Positions 33,340-44,299 of a stretch of 64,000 nucleotides of DNA are shown here, piece by piece. The DNA lies in contig NC_134082.1 in the NCBI RefSeq assembly GCF_000715075.1, positions 57,747,466 through 57,811,465 of the forward strand, in the 5' to 3' direction. A program made the position numbers and the translations under genes. Position 1 is the first letter of the stretch. Each line of letters opens with the position of its first letter. The notes under the pieces were generated by a model. That model had not been told where the DNA came from, did not search any database, and was given only the letters and a program-made list of their open reading frames with translations. The stretch comes from Nicotiana tabacum (lineage: Eukaryota; Streptophyta; Magnoliopsida; Solanales; Solanaceae).

Positions 33340-36135
33340 TGTCACGCCCCTTTTTTTCCTCCGTAGAGAAAGTCCGGGTTCCGACGTTCATGGGGGTAAT
33401 AACTCATTTCCTTTTGGGAGTTGAGTATTTGAAGAGTGCCACCTAACGGATTACAGTGCGTTAGGGAACCTAGAGCGATTAACTCTTGGATTGGTTTGCA
33501 TCACCAGAGATTTAGGGTAAGGGCTCGAAATAACCTTGAGGGGAAGGTGTTAGGAACCCCTCGCAGTCCACAATGGTGGGTCCCGGCCGAACTTATACTT
33601 ACAAATTAGTCCTTTAAACAAATAAGTAGTTGAAGTAAATAATGGCAAAGGAAGCACAGTGTTCATTGTATAACTTAAATAATAAGACAAAGATTTTGAA
33701 CAAGTTGTATACATATAAAACAAAGTTTTAAACAAAAGGAATTTGGGAACGGAGGGCCCTAGGTTGGTTAGCCTACAGGATCATCCCACACAATGTCCGG
33801 TAAACACTCCTCAATGAGGGGCTACACGTGATATTAGTGCGTAGTCATCATATCACATATCTACACTTCCCACCCTCTTAGTGGTTATTAAAGCGAGTGT
33901 TGGGTAGCGATCTCTATTGCGTGCTGTTACACGTTCCTTCTTAATGGTCCTAGAGGAAATTTAGGACCTCTACCTATAGGCAGTTCTAGACAGTCCCCTA
34001 AGGTCTAAAGGAGAAAATACTAAGGCGACATGCAAGAACAAATAGGACCTTAGCACGTAAGGCAGAAAAGAAGTAATTAGAGGCTCAAGTTTACCTCCAT
34101 AAACAATGCACATAAGCAGCATGACTCGAACACAAATAAGGGGCATATTGTTAAATGGTATCCTAAGACATGATGTCTAAGTGAATACCAAGACATAGAA
34201 GATAGGCGATTTATTTTACAAACTCAGAAGTAATGGCCCTATCAGTTTGCCTACTGACTTTAAGCTTGTTAAATCAGAACAACATTAAGTAGCAGAAACA
34301 GTTTCGGAGTTGCAGGAATTGAAAATGCCCTATAGTCTTGCCTACACGCTGAATAGTGGTATCCTAAAAGCATGATAACTACATTTGATATAGTAAAATA
34401 ATGGGCAGATTTTAAAACAAACTCTTGAATTCCTATAGGCATGCTTTCTGATAGTAAATTAGAGCAATACTCGAAAGAATTCCTTTCAGGGAAAATAAAC
34501 AACTAATTAGACCAGTTTCGAGGTAAACTAATCATGAACTGGATTGACTTATTTAAATTAAATAGATTTTAGATCTACAGGCAAAATTTCTGATGTTGTT
34601 CCCTATAAGTATGATATCTAATTGTTAAGAGCTGATGTTAGAAACCTATAGGCGTGATAACAAATGAAATCACATGTAAATATCCATTATAACAGAAGTT
34701 GAACTGGATCACATTCTATAGGCATGGTATCTACTTGTGAAGTTGATTTTAGGACCTATAAACATGATTTCTATTATCAGAACCACTGGAGACCTATAGG
34801 CATGATTTCTAACATGGCAAGGCAAACATAGCAAATATAAAATCCTATAGGCATGGTTTCTACCCATATTACCCCACAAATATGTAACTACCCACCCTTT
34901 TTCAGTAGTAACCCCAGTATTCGTTTACAAATTATTACAAACTAGATGAATGAATTACATAAATAAAGAAAAAGAAGAAGTTACACTATAGGAGCCCGAA
35001 GTAGGACCAAGTGATTTCCCAAACCTCAAATAGCCTCAAATGCTAATTTCTAGGTGCGTCAGAGTTCCCTAAGGATCTCAAGGGTCCCAGGGATCACACC
35101 TAGACTTTGTAACCAAATTGAGTAAGTGTAGTTTGGAAGGGTCAGCCTTAGTGTGCCAGAGTTCAGAAGGTTCTCAAAAGGATCCCAAGGCCGTACACAT
35201 ATTGGAGGGGGCAGAACCTAATGACTTAGGAGTAGTGTGAGAGTGCTTGCCACAATTTGAAAAAGGGTTTCAGTACGAAAATAGTGTTAAAAGAGATTTA
35301 CTTGAGATAGTTATGTAAAAAAATATAGGGAGTTATTAAATAAGACAATTTGAAAAGGGTAAGGTGACTAACAATCAATCAAATCAAATACTGAGCCAGA
35401 ATAGGTTCATCAGCACTTCAATACATGGAATCAAACAGGTACACACATCCACTCAGGGGTAATGGTGATTTGGGGTAAGCATATGGCACATAGTAAGCAC
35501 AGATGCACCTAGGTACAGAATCAGAGGAGCCTTGAAAGGGGTCAAGGGCTTTTAAAGTACAACATGAACCTTAGATTTAATACAGAATCAAACAGGCTCA
35601 GGATAGCCAATTACTTCACACAGGAAGGTGCATGCAGGAATCAGAGAAACATAGTCATATTGGCGCATACTAGAAAGGGATTCATGAGCAGGCTAATCCT
35701 AAGGAGGCATATAACATGCAGTAAAGAAGATAGTGAATTAGACATGTTAATTGCAGGTTGAACAACAAAACCATAGATAGAAGCATATTATAAACGTGAC
35801 AAATTGAAGTAATAGGAGAAGCATATTGTTTAAGGACTTGAATAGAAATTAGGACATACCAGTAAAGAGATAGTAAACATAAAGTGAAATAGCACCCAGT
35901 AGTTAGCCTTGGCTTGCAACCGATTGACTTTATACAACAGGAAGTAACACAAGAGAGAGCAGAAAGCTTTTAGTGTGAGAGAGAGAGTTTTTTTACCAAT
36001 TTATCGTGTTTGTGTTAATGAGAAAGTATGTAGATATAGTAGTTCGAAACTAGGTAAAATAAGGCAAGAATCACAATAGTATAGTTATTATGGAACTCAG
36101 AACCAATTAGAGCAAAATCAGTACAAGTACTCCCT
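33340..36135 (-). mobile_element. Ogre copy 1, 5' LTR (truncated)
   Basis: It begins TGTCACGCCCC on the + strand and follows the 3' LTR to the equivalent of about 21150 (CAAGTACTCCCTTA), where Tekay sequence starts. About 1.75 kb of LTR, including its outer end on the right, is missing. The CCTATAGG series is present at about 34325-34865. Confidence 0.9.
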
Positions 36136-36910
36136 TATCACAAAACCCGGACCCGGTCATGATGGCGCCTCTTGTGAAGACAAGGCCAGCCGACACTTCC
36201 CATTTCGGTATTTAACAGTTAAACTGTAAGAAACAATCTAAGCATGATAAAATAATCCAAAGTTTAAGTAGTCAACAGTACATTTAAGTAGTCAACAGTA
36301 CAAAAATTCGAAAGAACAACCTATCATAGCCCGATACCGGGGTATCACTAGTCATGAGAATCTAAACAATCTGAAATACGTAGTGGAATCTGCAGAGTTT
36401 AATACATTAACTAAGAACTCGAAGAAATAAGATATGGAAGAAGCTCTGGGCTGTGAACGCCGATAGCTACCTAGAGATTCCTCGGATCTGCCTGAGCTGG
36501 AAAGATCAGTGCTTGAGAGCGGGACCAAATGCGCTTGAATCTACACACGGGGTGGAAGGAGTAAAGCGGGTACTCCAACTCAGTGAGTAATAATCATAAA
36601 TAAGGACTGAAAGTAGGAAATCCCGTAAAGCACATTTGCAGACTATAATGAAGTAGTAAAACCAGTGAAAGATATGTGAAAGTCATTTAACTCGAATTAA
36701 ACTTCATGAAATCCTTTTTCAACAATTTAATCAGGTAAATGAGAGGCAATCAAGGAAAATAAACACAAAAAGGTTCGCCCTTCGGGCACAGTATCAACAA
36801 ATCCGCCCCTCGGGCAATATCTCAGAACAATACCAGCCTCTCAGGCTATATCTCACAACACAATGGGTACCCGCGCTCACTGGGGGTGTGCAAACTCCTA
36901 GAGGGGCCCC
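36136..36910 (-). mobile_element. Tekay copy 2a: LTR 3'-half fragment, inverted
   Basis: It starts TATCACAAAACCCGG on the + strand, the reverse complement of a Tekay LTR end, followed by GGTCATGATGGCGCCTC. It contains minus-strand GCCC(C/T)TCGGGC units near 36775-36850 and the conserved AATGGGTACCCGCGCTCACT. It breaks off after GAGCAATATCATAG near 36910. Only the distal part of the LTR is present. Confidence 0.82.
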
Positions 36911-38101
36911 TTACGTCCCAAGAGCAATATCATAGTTCGCGGTATTTTATTCATCCAGGTGCCACGTAGATGTATCAGGATTTGAGGTAGCACTATTAGT
37001 AGAGGCAGATGAAGAAAGAAATAGTTGGATTTGTAGCTCGGTGCCTCAACTATCAACAGGTGAAGTATGAGCACCAGAGACCTGGAGGGTTGCCTCAGCA
37101 GATAGAGATTCCGGAGTGGAAGTAGGAGCGGATCACCATGGACTTTGTAGTTGGGCTCCCATGAACTTTGAGAAAGTTCGATGCTATTTGGGTGATTGGG
37201 GATCGGTTAACCAAGTCCGCGCACTTCATTCCCGTATGTACTACCTATTCTTCGGAGTATCTAGCGGAGATTTATATCCGGGAGCTTGTTCATCTACATG
37301 GTATTCTAGTTTCCATCAGTTCAGATAGAGGTACTCAGTTCACATCACGGTTCTGGAGGGCTGTTCAGCATGAGTTGGGTATTCGGGCAGAGTTTGCTTA
37401 CAACAACAGTTATCAGTCCAGCATTTAGATGGAACCATATGAGGCCTTATATGGTAGGCTTTGTAGGTCCCCGGTGGGTTGGTTTGAGCAGGGTGAGGCT
37501 AGATTATTGGGCATAGACTTAGTACAGGATGCTTTGGAGAAGGTTAAAGTGATTTAGGATAGACTCCGTACAACCCAGTCCATACAGAAGAGCTATGCTG
37601 ACCAGAAGGTTTGTGATGTTTCCTTGGCTGCAGAGCGGGTTCTGCTTAGGGATTCGTCTATGAAGGGCGTTATAAAATTTGGGAAGAAAGGGAAGTTGAG
37701 TTCGAGGTTTATTGGCCCTTTTGAGATATTGAGGCGTGTTGGGGAGGTTGCTTATGAGCTTGCCTTACCTACCAGCTTGGCAGGAGTCCATCTGGTATTT
37801 TATGTTTCGATGCTCCGGAGGTATCACGGTGATCCGTTGCACATGTTAGATTTTAGTTCAGTCCAGTTGGACAAGGATCAATCCTATATTGAGGAGCCAC
37901 TAGCAGTAATGGACATGAAGGTTAGAAAGCTGAGGTCAAAGAACATTGCATTAGTGAAGGTTCAATGGCGGGGTCAGCCAGTCAAGGAGGCGACCTGGAA
38001 GACCGAGCAGGATATGCGTATCCATTACCCTCATCTTTTCACTCCTTTAGGTATGTCTTTATGCTCGTTCGAGGACGAACGAATGTTTAAGTGTAGGAGG
38101 A
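36911..38101 (+). pseudogene. Tekay copy 2b: integrase and chromodomain end of pol
   Basis: Integrase joins element DNA to the chromosome, and the chromodomain steers it to chromatin. Reading right from about 36945: the zinc-binding segment (HPGA... VGFVARCLNYQQ, with the second Cys changed to Tyr), TMDFVVGLP with the first catalytic Asp, and SSDRGTQFTS with the second. Then HELGIRAE joins directly to FAYNNSYQSSI, so the HPQTDGQSE block with the catalytic Glu is deleted. The GPFEILRRVG region and a chromodomain (VQWRGQPVKEATWKTE) follow to the end, overlapping the polypurine tract. Several stops and one frameshift are present. Confidence 0.85.
38089..38101 (+). other. Polypurine tract of Tekay copy 2b
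   Basis: AAGTGTAGGAGGA directly before TGTGACGACCCGG, the LTR start. A T interrupts the purine run that is clean in copy 1. Confidence 0.75.
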
Positions 38102-38863
38102 TGTGACGACCCGGCCGGTCGTCTTAAGAATTAACGCCCCGATCCCCTATTAACTTCTTTCTTCTTGTTTATTTCTTCTATTTTGAATTGCTGTGATGTT
38201 CGATTTCGAGTTTCAAAGAGTTTTGGGGCACCTAGTCTCTAAATGAGAGCTTAAGTGTTGGAAATTTTACCATAGTCGGAATAGTGTGAAGACGACTCAA
38301 AATGGAATTCTGATGGTTCCGTTAGCTCAGTTGGGTGATTTCGAGCTCATGGGCGTGATCTGATTGTGTTTTGGAGGTCTGTAGATAATTTAGGCTTGAA
38401 ATGCCGAAAGTCAAATTTTTGAAGTTTCCGGTTCGATAGTGAGATTTTTCCGAGGGTCAGAATGGAATTCTGAAAGTTGGAGTAGCTCCGTAGGGTTGAA
38501 TGTGACGTGTGTGCAAAATTTTAGGTCATTCAGACGAGGTTTGATAGACTTTTTGATCAAAAGCGTAATTTGGAAGTTTTGGAAATCCTTAGGCTTGTAT
38601 TGAAGAGTGATTTGTGGTTTTAGCATTGTTTGATGTGATTCGAGGGTTGGAATAAGTTCGTTTGATGTTTAGGACTGGTTGGTATATTTGGTTGAGGTCC
38701 CGGGGGCCTCGGGTGAGTTTCGGGTGCTTAACAGAAGTGGAATTGGACTTAGGAAGAAATTGGAATTTGCTGAACCTGTCATAACCGCACCTGCGAGTGT
38801 GGGACCGCAGGTGCGGTTTCGCAGAAGCAGTTATGTGGCCGCAGGAGCGAGATTTGGCCCAAG
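38102..38863 (+). mobile_element. Tekay copy 2b: start of 3' LTR
   Basis: It begins TGTGACGACCCGGCCGG. It has the conserved anchor GAGGTCCCGGGGGCCTCGGG near 38693-38712 and a short array of ACCGCACCTGCG / CCGCAGGTGCGG elements at 38782-38856. It ends at about 38863, where Ogre pol on the minus strand begins. It is diverged from copy 1, so it is another subfamily. Confidence 0.82.
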
Positions 38864-40233
38864 CTCCAGGATGAGTTCAAGCAGAGAGTACCGTGCTTCA
38901 AAAGGTGTGAACTTCTTACTCAAGTAATATATGGCTTGCTCTTTTTTTCCAGTCTCATCATGTTGTCCCAGAACACATCCGAAGGCTCCATCTAATATAG
39001 ATAGATAGAGTAGCAAAGGTGGTCTTGGTTCTGGCAGGACCAGAACTGGTCGTGTGGACAGGTACTCCTTGATCTTGTCAAAAGCTTTCTGACAATCCTC
39101 AGTCCAACTTGTCTCGGCATCTTTCCTTAACATCTTGAAGATGGGTTCACATATGACTGTAAACTATGCTATGAAGCGACTGATATAGTTGAGACATCCT
39201 AGGAAGCTCATCACGTCCTTTTTTCTCTTAGGCGGTGGTAACTCCTGAATAGCCTTAACTTTAGACGGATCCAGCTCGATCCCTCGACGACCGACGATTA
39301 ATCCTAATAATTTTCCTGTGGGAACACCAAATGTGCACTTTACGGGATTCAGTTTCAAATTATACCTCCTTAGCCTGTCAAAGAACTTTCTCAGGTTCGT
39401 TATATGATCTGCGGCCCTCTTGGATTTGATAATGACGTCGTCCACATACATCTCTATTTCCTTGTATATCATATCATGAAAGATGGTTGTCATGGCTCTT
39501 ATGTAAGTAGCCCCAGCATTCTTCAGTCCGAATGGCATCATCTTGTAACGGTATAAACCCCACGGTGTGATAAAATCTGTCTTCTCTGCATCTTCTTCAT
39601 CCATCCAGATTTGGTGATAACCCGCAAAGCAATCCACAAAGGATTGGAGTTCATACGTGGCGCAATTATCGATCAGGATGTGTATATTTGGCAGTGGGAA
39701 GTCGTCCTTGGGACTCGCTATGTTTAAATTCCGATAGTCAACATATACTTTGACCTTCCCATCTTTCTTCGGAACTGGCACAATGTTAGCTAACCAGGTT
39801 GGGTACTGAACCACCCTGAGAACTTTGGCTTTAATCTACTTGGTAACTTCCTCCTTGATTTTCAGGCTCATGTCTGGTTTGAATTTTCTGAGTTTCTGCA
39901 TTACTGGCGAACACGTGGGATTAATGGGCAGCTTGTGAGCCACTATGGACATGCTCAAACTGGTCATGTCATCATATGACCATGCGAAAATATCCTCATA
40001 CTCTTTTAGGAAGCAAATGTACTCTTCCTTCTCTGTTGGTGACAAGTTAATACTGATGCGAGTCTCCTTGACGATCTCGGCGTCTCCCAAATTTACTGCT
40101 TCAGTCTCGTCCAGATTGGACTTGGGCTTATTCTCAAAATTTTCAACCTCCTTGACAATTTCCTCGGGTATCTCATCTTCTTCATCTGAATCACTATTCT
40201 CATGTTGCGTTGCCTCATTACATGTCATAGTCA
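38864..40233 (-). pseudogene. Ogre copy 2 pol: reverse transcriptase and partial RNase H
   Basis: From 40233 down: an acidic linker, then a 216-codon uninterrupted stretch (39814-39164) with most of the reverse transcriptase: VPKKDGKVKVYVDYRNLN, MMPFGLKNAGATYIRAM, catalytic MYVDDVIIKS and the GLIVGRRGIELDPSK thumb. One stop precedes the RNase H start (39133-38870; LDGAFGCVLGQHDETGKK), which is cut at the Tekay junction. The reverse transcriptase part is better preserved than in copy 1. Confidence 0.85.
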
Positions 40234-40455
40234 CTGGTTCATCAAGAAAAGTAATAATAACGATGTAGAAAGAAAAGTGTAAAAATAGTAATGAATAATA
40301 AAGAGCAAATGCATTTGATTAAGACTGAAAAATCATCCAAACAAGTACGGCTCGATGAATCGGGCATTCATTTTGAAACAAGTAAATCTTAAAACAAAAT
40401 TACGGGAAATCTTAAATGCCTAGAATGGCTATAGAAGTAAAATCTACTAAGCTAC
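40234..40455 (-). other. Intron-like gap between protease and reverse transcriptase (Ogre copy 2)
   Basis: A+T-rich, 222 bp, minus-strand ends GTAGC and ACCAG, aligned with 28291-28515 of copy 1. The last codons before it (SRARRVPR) run straight into a stop made by the GTAG. Joining at these ends gives a stop a few codons later, so the prediction is weak. Confidence 0.35.
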
Positions 40456-41530
40456 CTAGGGACTCGGCGGGCGCGGGATGGTGTGGCGGTCCAGTTTCTG
40501 AAAACGACTCCCTTCTTTACGGTCTGAATGGTGAGGCCTTCTTCCTCCTCCTCCTTAATTATGGCACTACAGTCCATGTCCTCATCCTCCAAGAACAAAT
40601 TCTTCAACCCAGATAGTGCTTCCTCTTCTGCAGTCCCCCATATCATATCAGCTTTGTGAAAAGCTTGTTCCAAACGTGGCACTAGTTGCTCGAGAGGGTA
40701 GTACGATCCATTCCATGGAGGCGACCAATTTCTACACTCTTGCCATGTGTACTGGTGTCCGAGCCCAAAGTTGGTACCATGATTTTTCAGTTGTATTGAT
40801 TTGGTGATACATTGGAGGTTCTTTCCCAATCCTTTGTCGGGTTCATATCCAGACCAGGCTAATATGCTTTCTATTTTACTGCTCCACCATTTATCCTTCT
40901 CGATGGCATTGACCCCTTCAATGTGATTATAGGTTTCCCCTCCTAGCCTTCTTCTATGTCCAATAGCCGGGATGGTTTGACTAGTGTAAATGGGGTTACT
41001 CCCATCTCCGTGAATGATCACCTCCTAACGATTCCATTTGAATTTCATGGCTTGATGTAGTGTGGAAGGCACGGCTCCAGCGACATGGATCCATGGTCGG
41101 CCCAACAGAAGATTATATGAGGTTGGTATGTCATGCACCTAAAACTTAACGTCGAACCAAGTTGGCCCCATCTGCAAACAAAGGTTTATTTCCCCGATTG
41201 TGGCCCTTTGGTACTCATCAAAATCTTTCACGTTCATGATTCCTGCTCGTATTTCATGAAAACCTTTGTCCAACCTTTTCAGAGTGTCCAATGGACAAAT
41301 ATTTAGGCTTGAACCTCCGTCAACCAAGACTCTGGAAATGAATTTGTCTTCAAATTGCACTATAATATGCAATGCTCGATTGTGATTCAACCCCTCAGGC
41401 GGTAGCTCATCTTCGTGGAAGATAATCTTATGACATTCCAGTACTTGCCCCACCATATTGGCCATTTCTCCGCTAGTGATGTTATTGGGTACATAAGCCT
41501 CGCTCAGCACTTTCATTAAAGCGTTCTTAT
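40456..41530 (-). pseudogene. Ogre protease and G-patch-like region, copy 2
   Basis: The protease core VLVDGGSSLNICPLDTL lies near 41310-41360 with the expected Asp-Gly-Gly-Ser. The continuation (MGPTWFDVKF) reaches 41139, a stop follows, and a 189-codon stretch (41021-40452) carries the G-patch-like segment (ILAWSGYEPDKGLGKNLQ) and the acidic LEDEDMDCSAIIKEEEEEG tail. Here Pro-Gly-Lys of copy 1 reads Pro-Asp-Lys. Confidence 0.8.
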
Positions 41531-41563
41531 GTGCCTCTATTGCACAAGTGGCAGGATAAATAT

Positions 41564-43971
41564 CTAATCTGGGGTTTTGTTCAGATAGTCAACGACGGAA
41601 TACTCCTTTACCTGTACTTTCCTCCACAGGTCATCTATCCCTGTCTCAATGACGGGCTGCCTGGTAGTGGAATCCTTCCTTGATCCTCCCAAGTGTTCAG
41701 GCGTATAGACTCTTCCAATACTAGTCATTCCTTGTGCAACATCAGATTCTTCTACCTTGGCCTTCCCTTTTCGCCGAGCCTCGACAACGTAATCCCTGGG
41801 TATTACTTTTGAGTTGAATAGAGGTATGGTTGATACTGTCACAGTGAAAGGTGTGACCACTTCTACCTCACATGGAGCGGGGTTGGCCATAGGTAGAGCT
41901 GCCTATACCTCAAATGGAACTGATGCAGTTATCTTAACCTCGATTGGTGACTTAGTCTGTACCACAATAGGAGTAAGTGTGACTGCAACTTTAAAGTCAT
42001 TACCTTCTCGAATAAGCCCAATTGACCCCTCAGGGTCCCACTCTTCGTTCATCTATATCACATGTACACCATCACCTCTGTGATCAGGAGGGGATTGTTG
42101 CAGACATTTGGTGCGGCTTCCTTTACCTGTATGACCTTGTTGTCAATTAGCGTCTGGATCTTATCCTTCAATGTTTGGCACTCAGCAGTGGTGTGCCCCT
42201 TCATACCACAATGGTATGCACAAGTTTTGTTCGGATTGACCCATTGGGATGGGTTTTCTAATGCCACAACTGGAACAGGAGTGACATAACCCGTGACTTT
42301 CAACCTTTCATACAACTGGTCGATGGGCTTAGCAATGGCGGTGTATTGTTTGGGTGCCTTGCAGTCTAAGTTGGGTCTTGGTCTTGGAAAGTTTTGGCGA
42401 GTTGTAGGTGATTGGAAATGGGATAGTTGGGATTTATATATGTGATAAACAGAGGCTGGTTAGGAATATCTGGAAGATAAAGGCTGATATGTAGGCGGTG
42501 ATGCTTGGTATATAGGCGGAGGTATTTGATATGTGGGTGGAGGTGTCTGATAGATAAGTGGAGATTTTGGGCCCTGGGCCAGCATTACTGCCCCAACATC
42601 TCTCTTCTTTGATATGCCACCTTATTTTAATGCCTTATTTGTGGCCTGTAGTGCCTCAAAATTCGTTGTCATCCGGCTCTTGATTCCTTCCTCCATTCTT
42701 TATCCAAGTTTTATTATATCAGAGAATTTATGATTTTTGATAACCATCAACCTTTCATTATATTGCGAATCCTATGCTCTGACGAAGAATTTATTCATCT
42801 ATTCCTCGTCCAAAGATGGCCTAACCTTGGCCGCTTTTGACCTCCAACGAGTAGCATACTCACGGAAAGTCTTAGTAGGTTTCTTCTTAAGATTCTGGAT
42901 GTAGAAAACATTCAGTGTGTTCTCTGTATTGAACCTGAACCGGTCCATGAAATTTGATGCCATACTTACCCAATTGGACCATTTCTTGGGATATTGGCTG
43001 ATGTACCAGGACAAAGCATCCCCAGTAAGACTCCTCAGATGTCGTCTTTCCTGACCTCGACAAGTTTGTCGCAATAGGTCCTCAGATGGACTATGGGATC
43101 ACCTGTGCCATTGAACATCTCAAACTTGGGAGGTTTTTATCCTTGCAGTAGTTCTACATCTGGAAGGATGCATAGGTCCTCATAGTTCAACCCTTTTATT
43201 CCTTTGCTTCCTTCGATACCTTGAACTCAGCTTATCAACTTCTTGAGCTCTTCAGCCATGTTTTTGATGTGCAGGTCCTTCTCAAAGGTTTCCAGTGTAT
43301 AGGAGATCGGTTGGATAGAGTGAGGCGTAGTTTCCACATATATAGGGTTGCTTTAATGGGTGCTAGGGACTTGGGTGTAGTGATGGTTGTTGGTGGTGTT
43401 TTGGGGATCGGGAATGGGTTGTGGTATGTTTTGGGGAGTATGATAAGTGGTGGTTGTTGGGTACTGGATTGGTTGATGGTGATGTTGTGGCGGAGTCGGT
43501 ATTGGCAACGGATTGAGATTTTGGGGTGGATTTGCGTTGTTTCAGAATCTCTTTTCCTTCATGTAATTCCTCTGACTCTAGGTTTCTACTATCTTTAAAC
43601 TTGACTATGCTTGAAACCCTAACTTTTCAAAAGGTTGATTTGGTGCGGGAGGATTTTGTGGATGTTGGTTTTGTGTGTTTTGGGGAGGTATTGGGTTCTT
43701 TGTGTTCTGTTGGTTGATGTCGGGGATATTCAGGGTGAGTGACAAGTTTGCCAAGTTGCGAACCTACTCAAATTCTCCTTGCAATTCCAATATCTTTTGT
43801 TCCAATCTCAGGACTAGATCATTTGGGGCCGGAGTACTACAACCATCTGAGGTTTCTGCATTCTTAACATTCTCCTTTCGGATACCACTTAAGTCATCCA
43901 TTTTTTCTTTTCCTCTACCTTTTGTATTACTTGGAGGAGGAGGAGGTGGAGGGCCTCTAGATCTGGTATGA
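41564..43971 (-). pseudogene. Ogre gag, copy 2
   Basis: Same plan as copy 1 but more broken. Pro-rich start near 43900-43971, helical region, Gly/Thr/Pro/Gln linker, Retrotrans_gag core at 42799-43074 (GDALSWYISQ, FMDRFRFNTEN, FREYATRWRS), then further stops. The zinc-knuckle-like KTCAYHCGMKGHTTAECQTL at 42058-42315 keeps the Gly-His pair lost in copy 1. About 98 bp at 43538-43635 have no counterpart in copy 1, so this copy also carries a small insertion. Confidence 0.8.
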
Positions 43972-44299
43972 TATGCTGATAAGGCCAGTATGAGTGAACC
44001 AACCTAAGGGGATGGGAATAATAAAAATAAGCAAAAAACAAAAAGGTAACGAGTCAGTGAGGATTCTGAAATATTTGTAGTACTTAAACACATATTGCGG
44101 AAATGTAAATTTGCATCTTAATTTAGGAGCCTCATTGTACCCAAGGTAGGCCTAGCGACAAATAAATTTGGAGAACTTTAAATGTCAATAAATGCTTCAT
44201 TTCATAATATAAAAATAGGCGAATCCCAAAATGACACTAAGATAATAAAAATAAGTCACTATTGGAACTTGACCTTATTACATTTAGGAAAGCAAATAA

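Larger units (their letters stand above)
18328..36135 (-). mobile_element. Ogre copy 1 (Ty3/Gypsy, Tat lineage), large element
   Basis: Read on the minus strand: 5' LTR part (36135-33340), tRNA-Arg-type primer site, 5' leader, remnant of the extra ORF1, gag, protease with G-patch, a non-coding gap, reverse transcriptase, RNase H, a second RNase H-like domain, integrase, a long 3' region with minisatellite and hairpins, polypurine tract and complete 3' LTR (22903-18328). The extra gene before gag, the doubled RNase H and the 4.6 kb LTR identify the Ogre branch. The genes contain many stops. Its 5' LTR is cut at 36135 by Tekay sequence, so only the left border, after TTCGTACT, is intact. Confidence 0.9.

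Noticed and set aside
37930..38050. Chromodomain as a host chromatin gene
   Set aside because: It is continuous with integrase and followed by a polypurine tract and LTR, so it is the C-terminal domain of Tekay pol.
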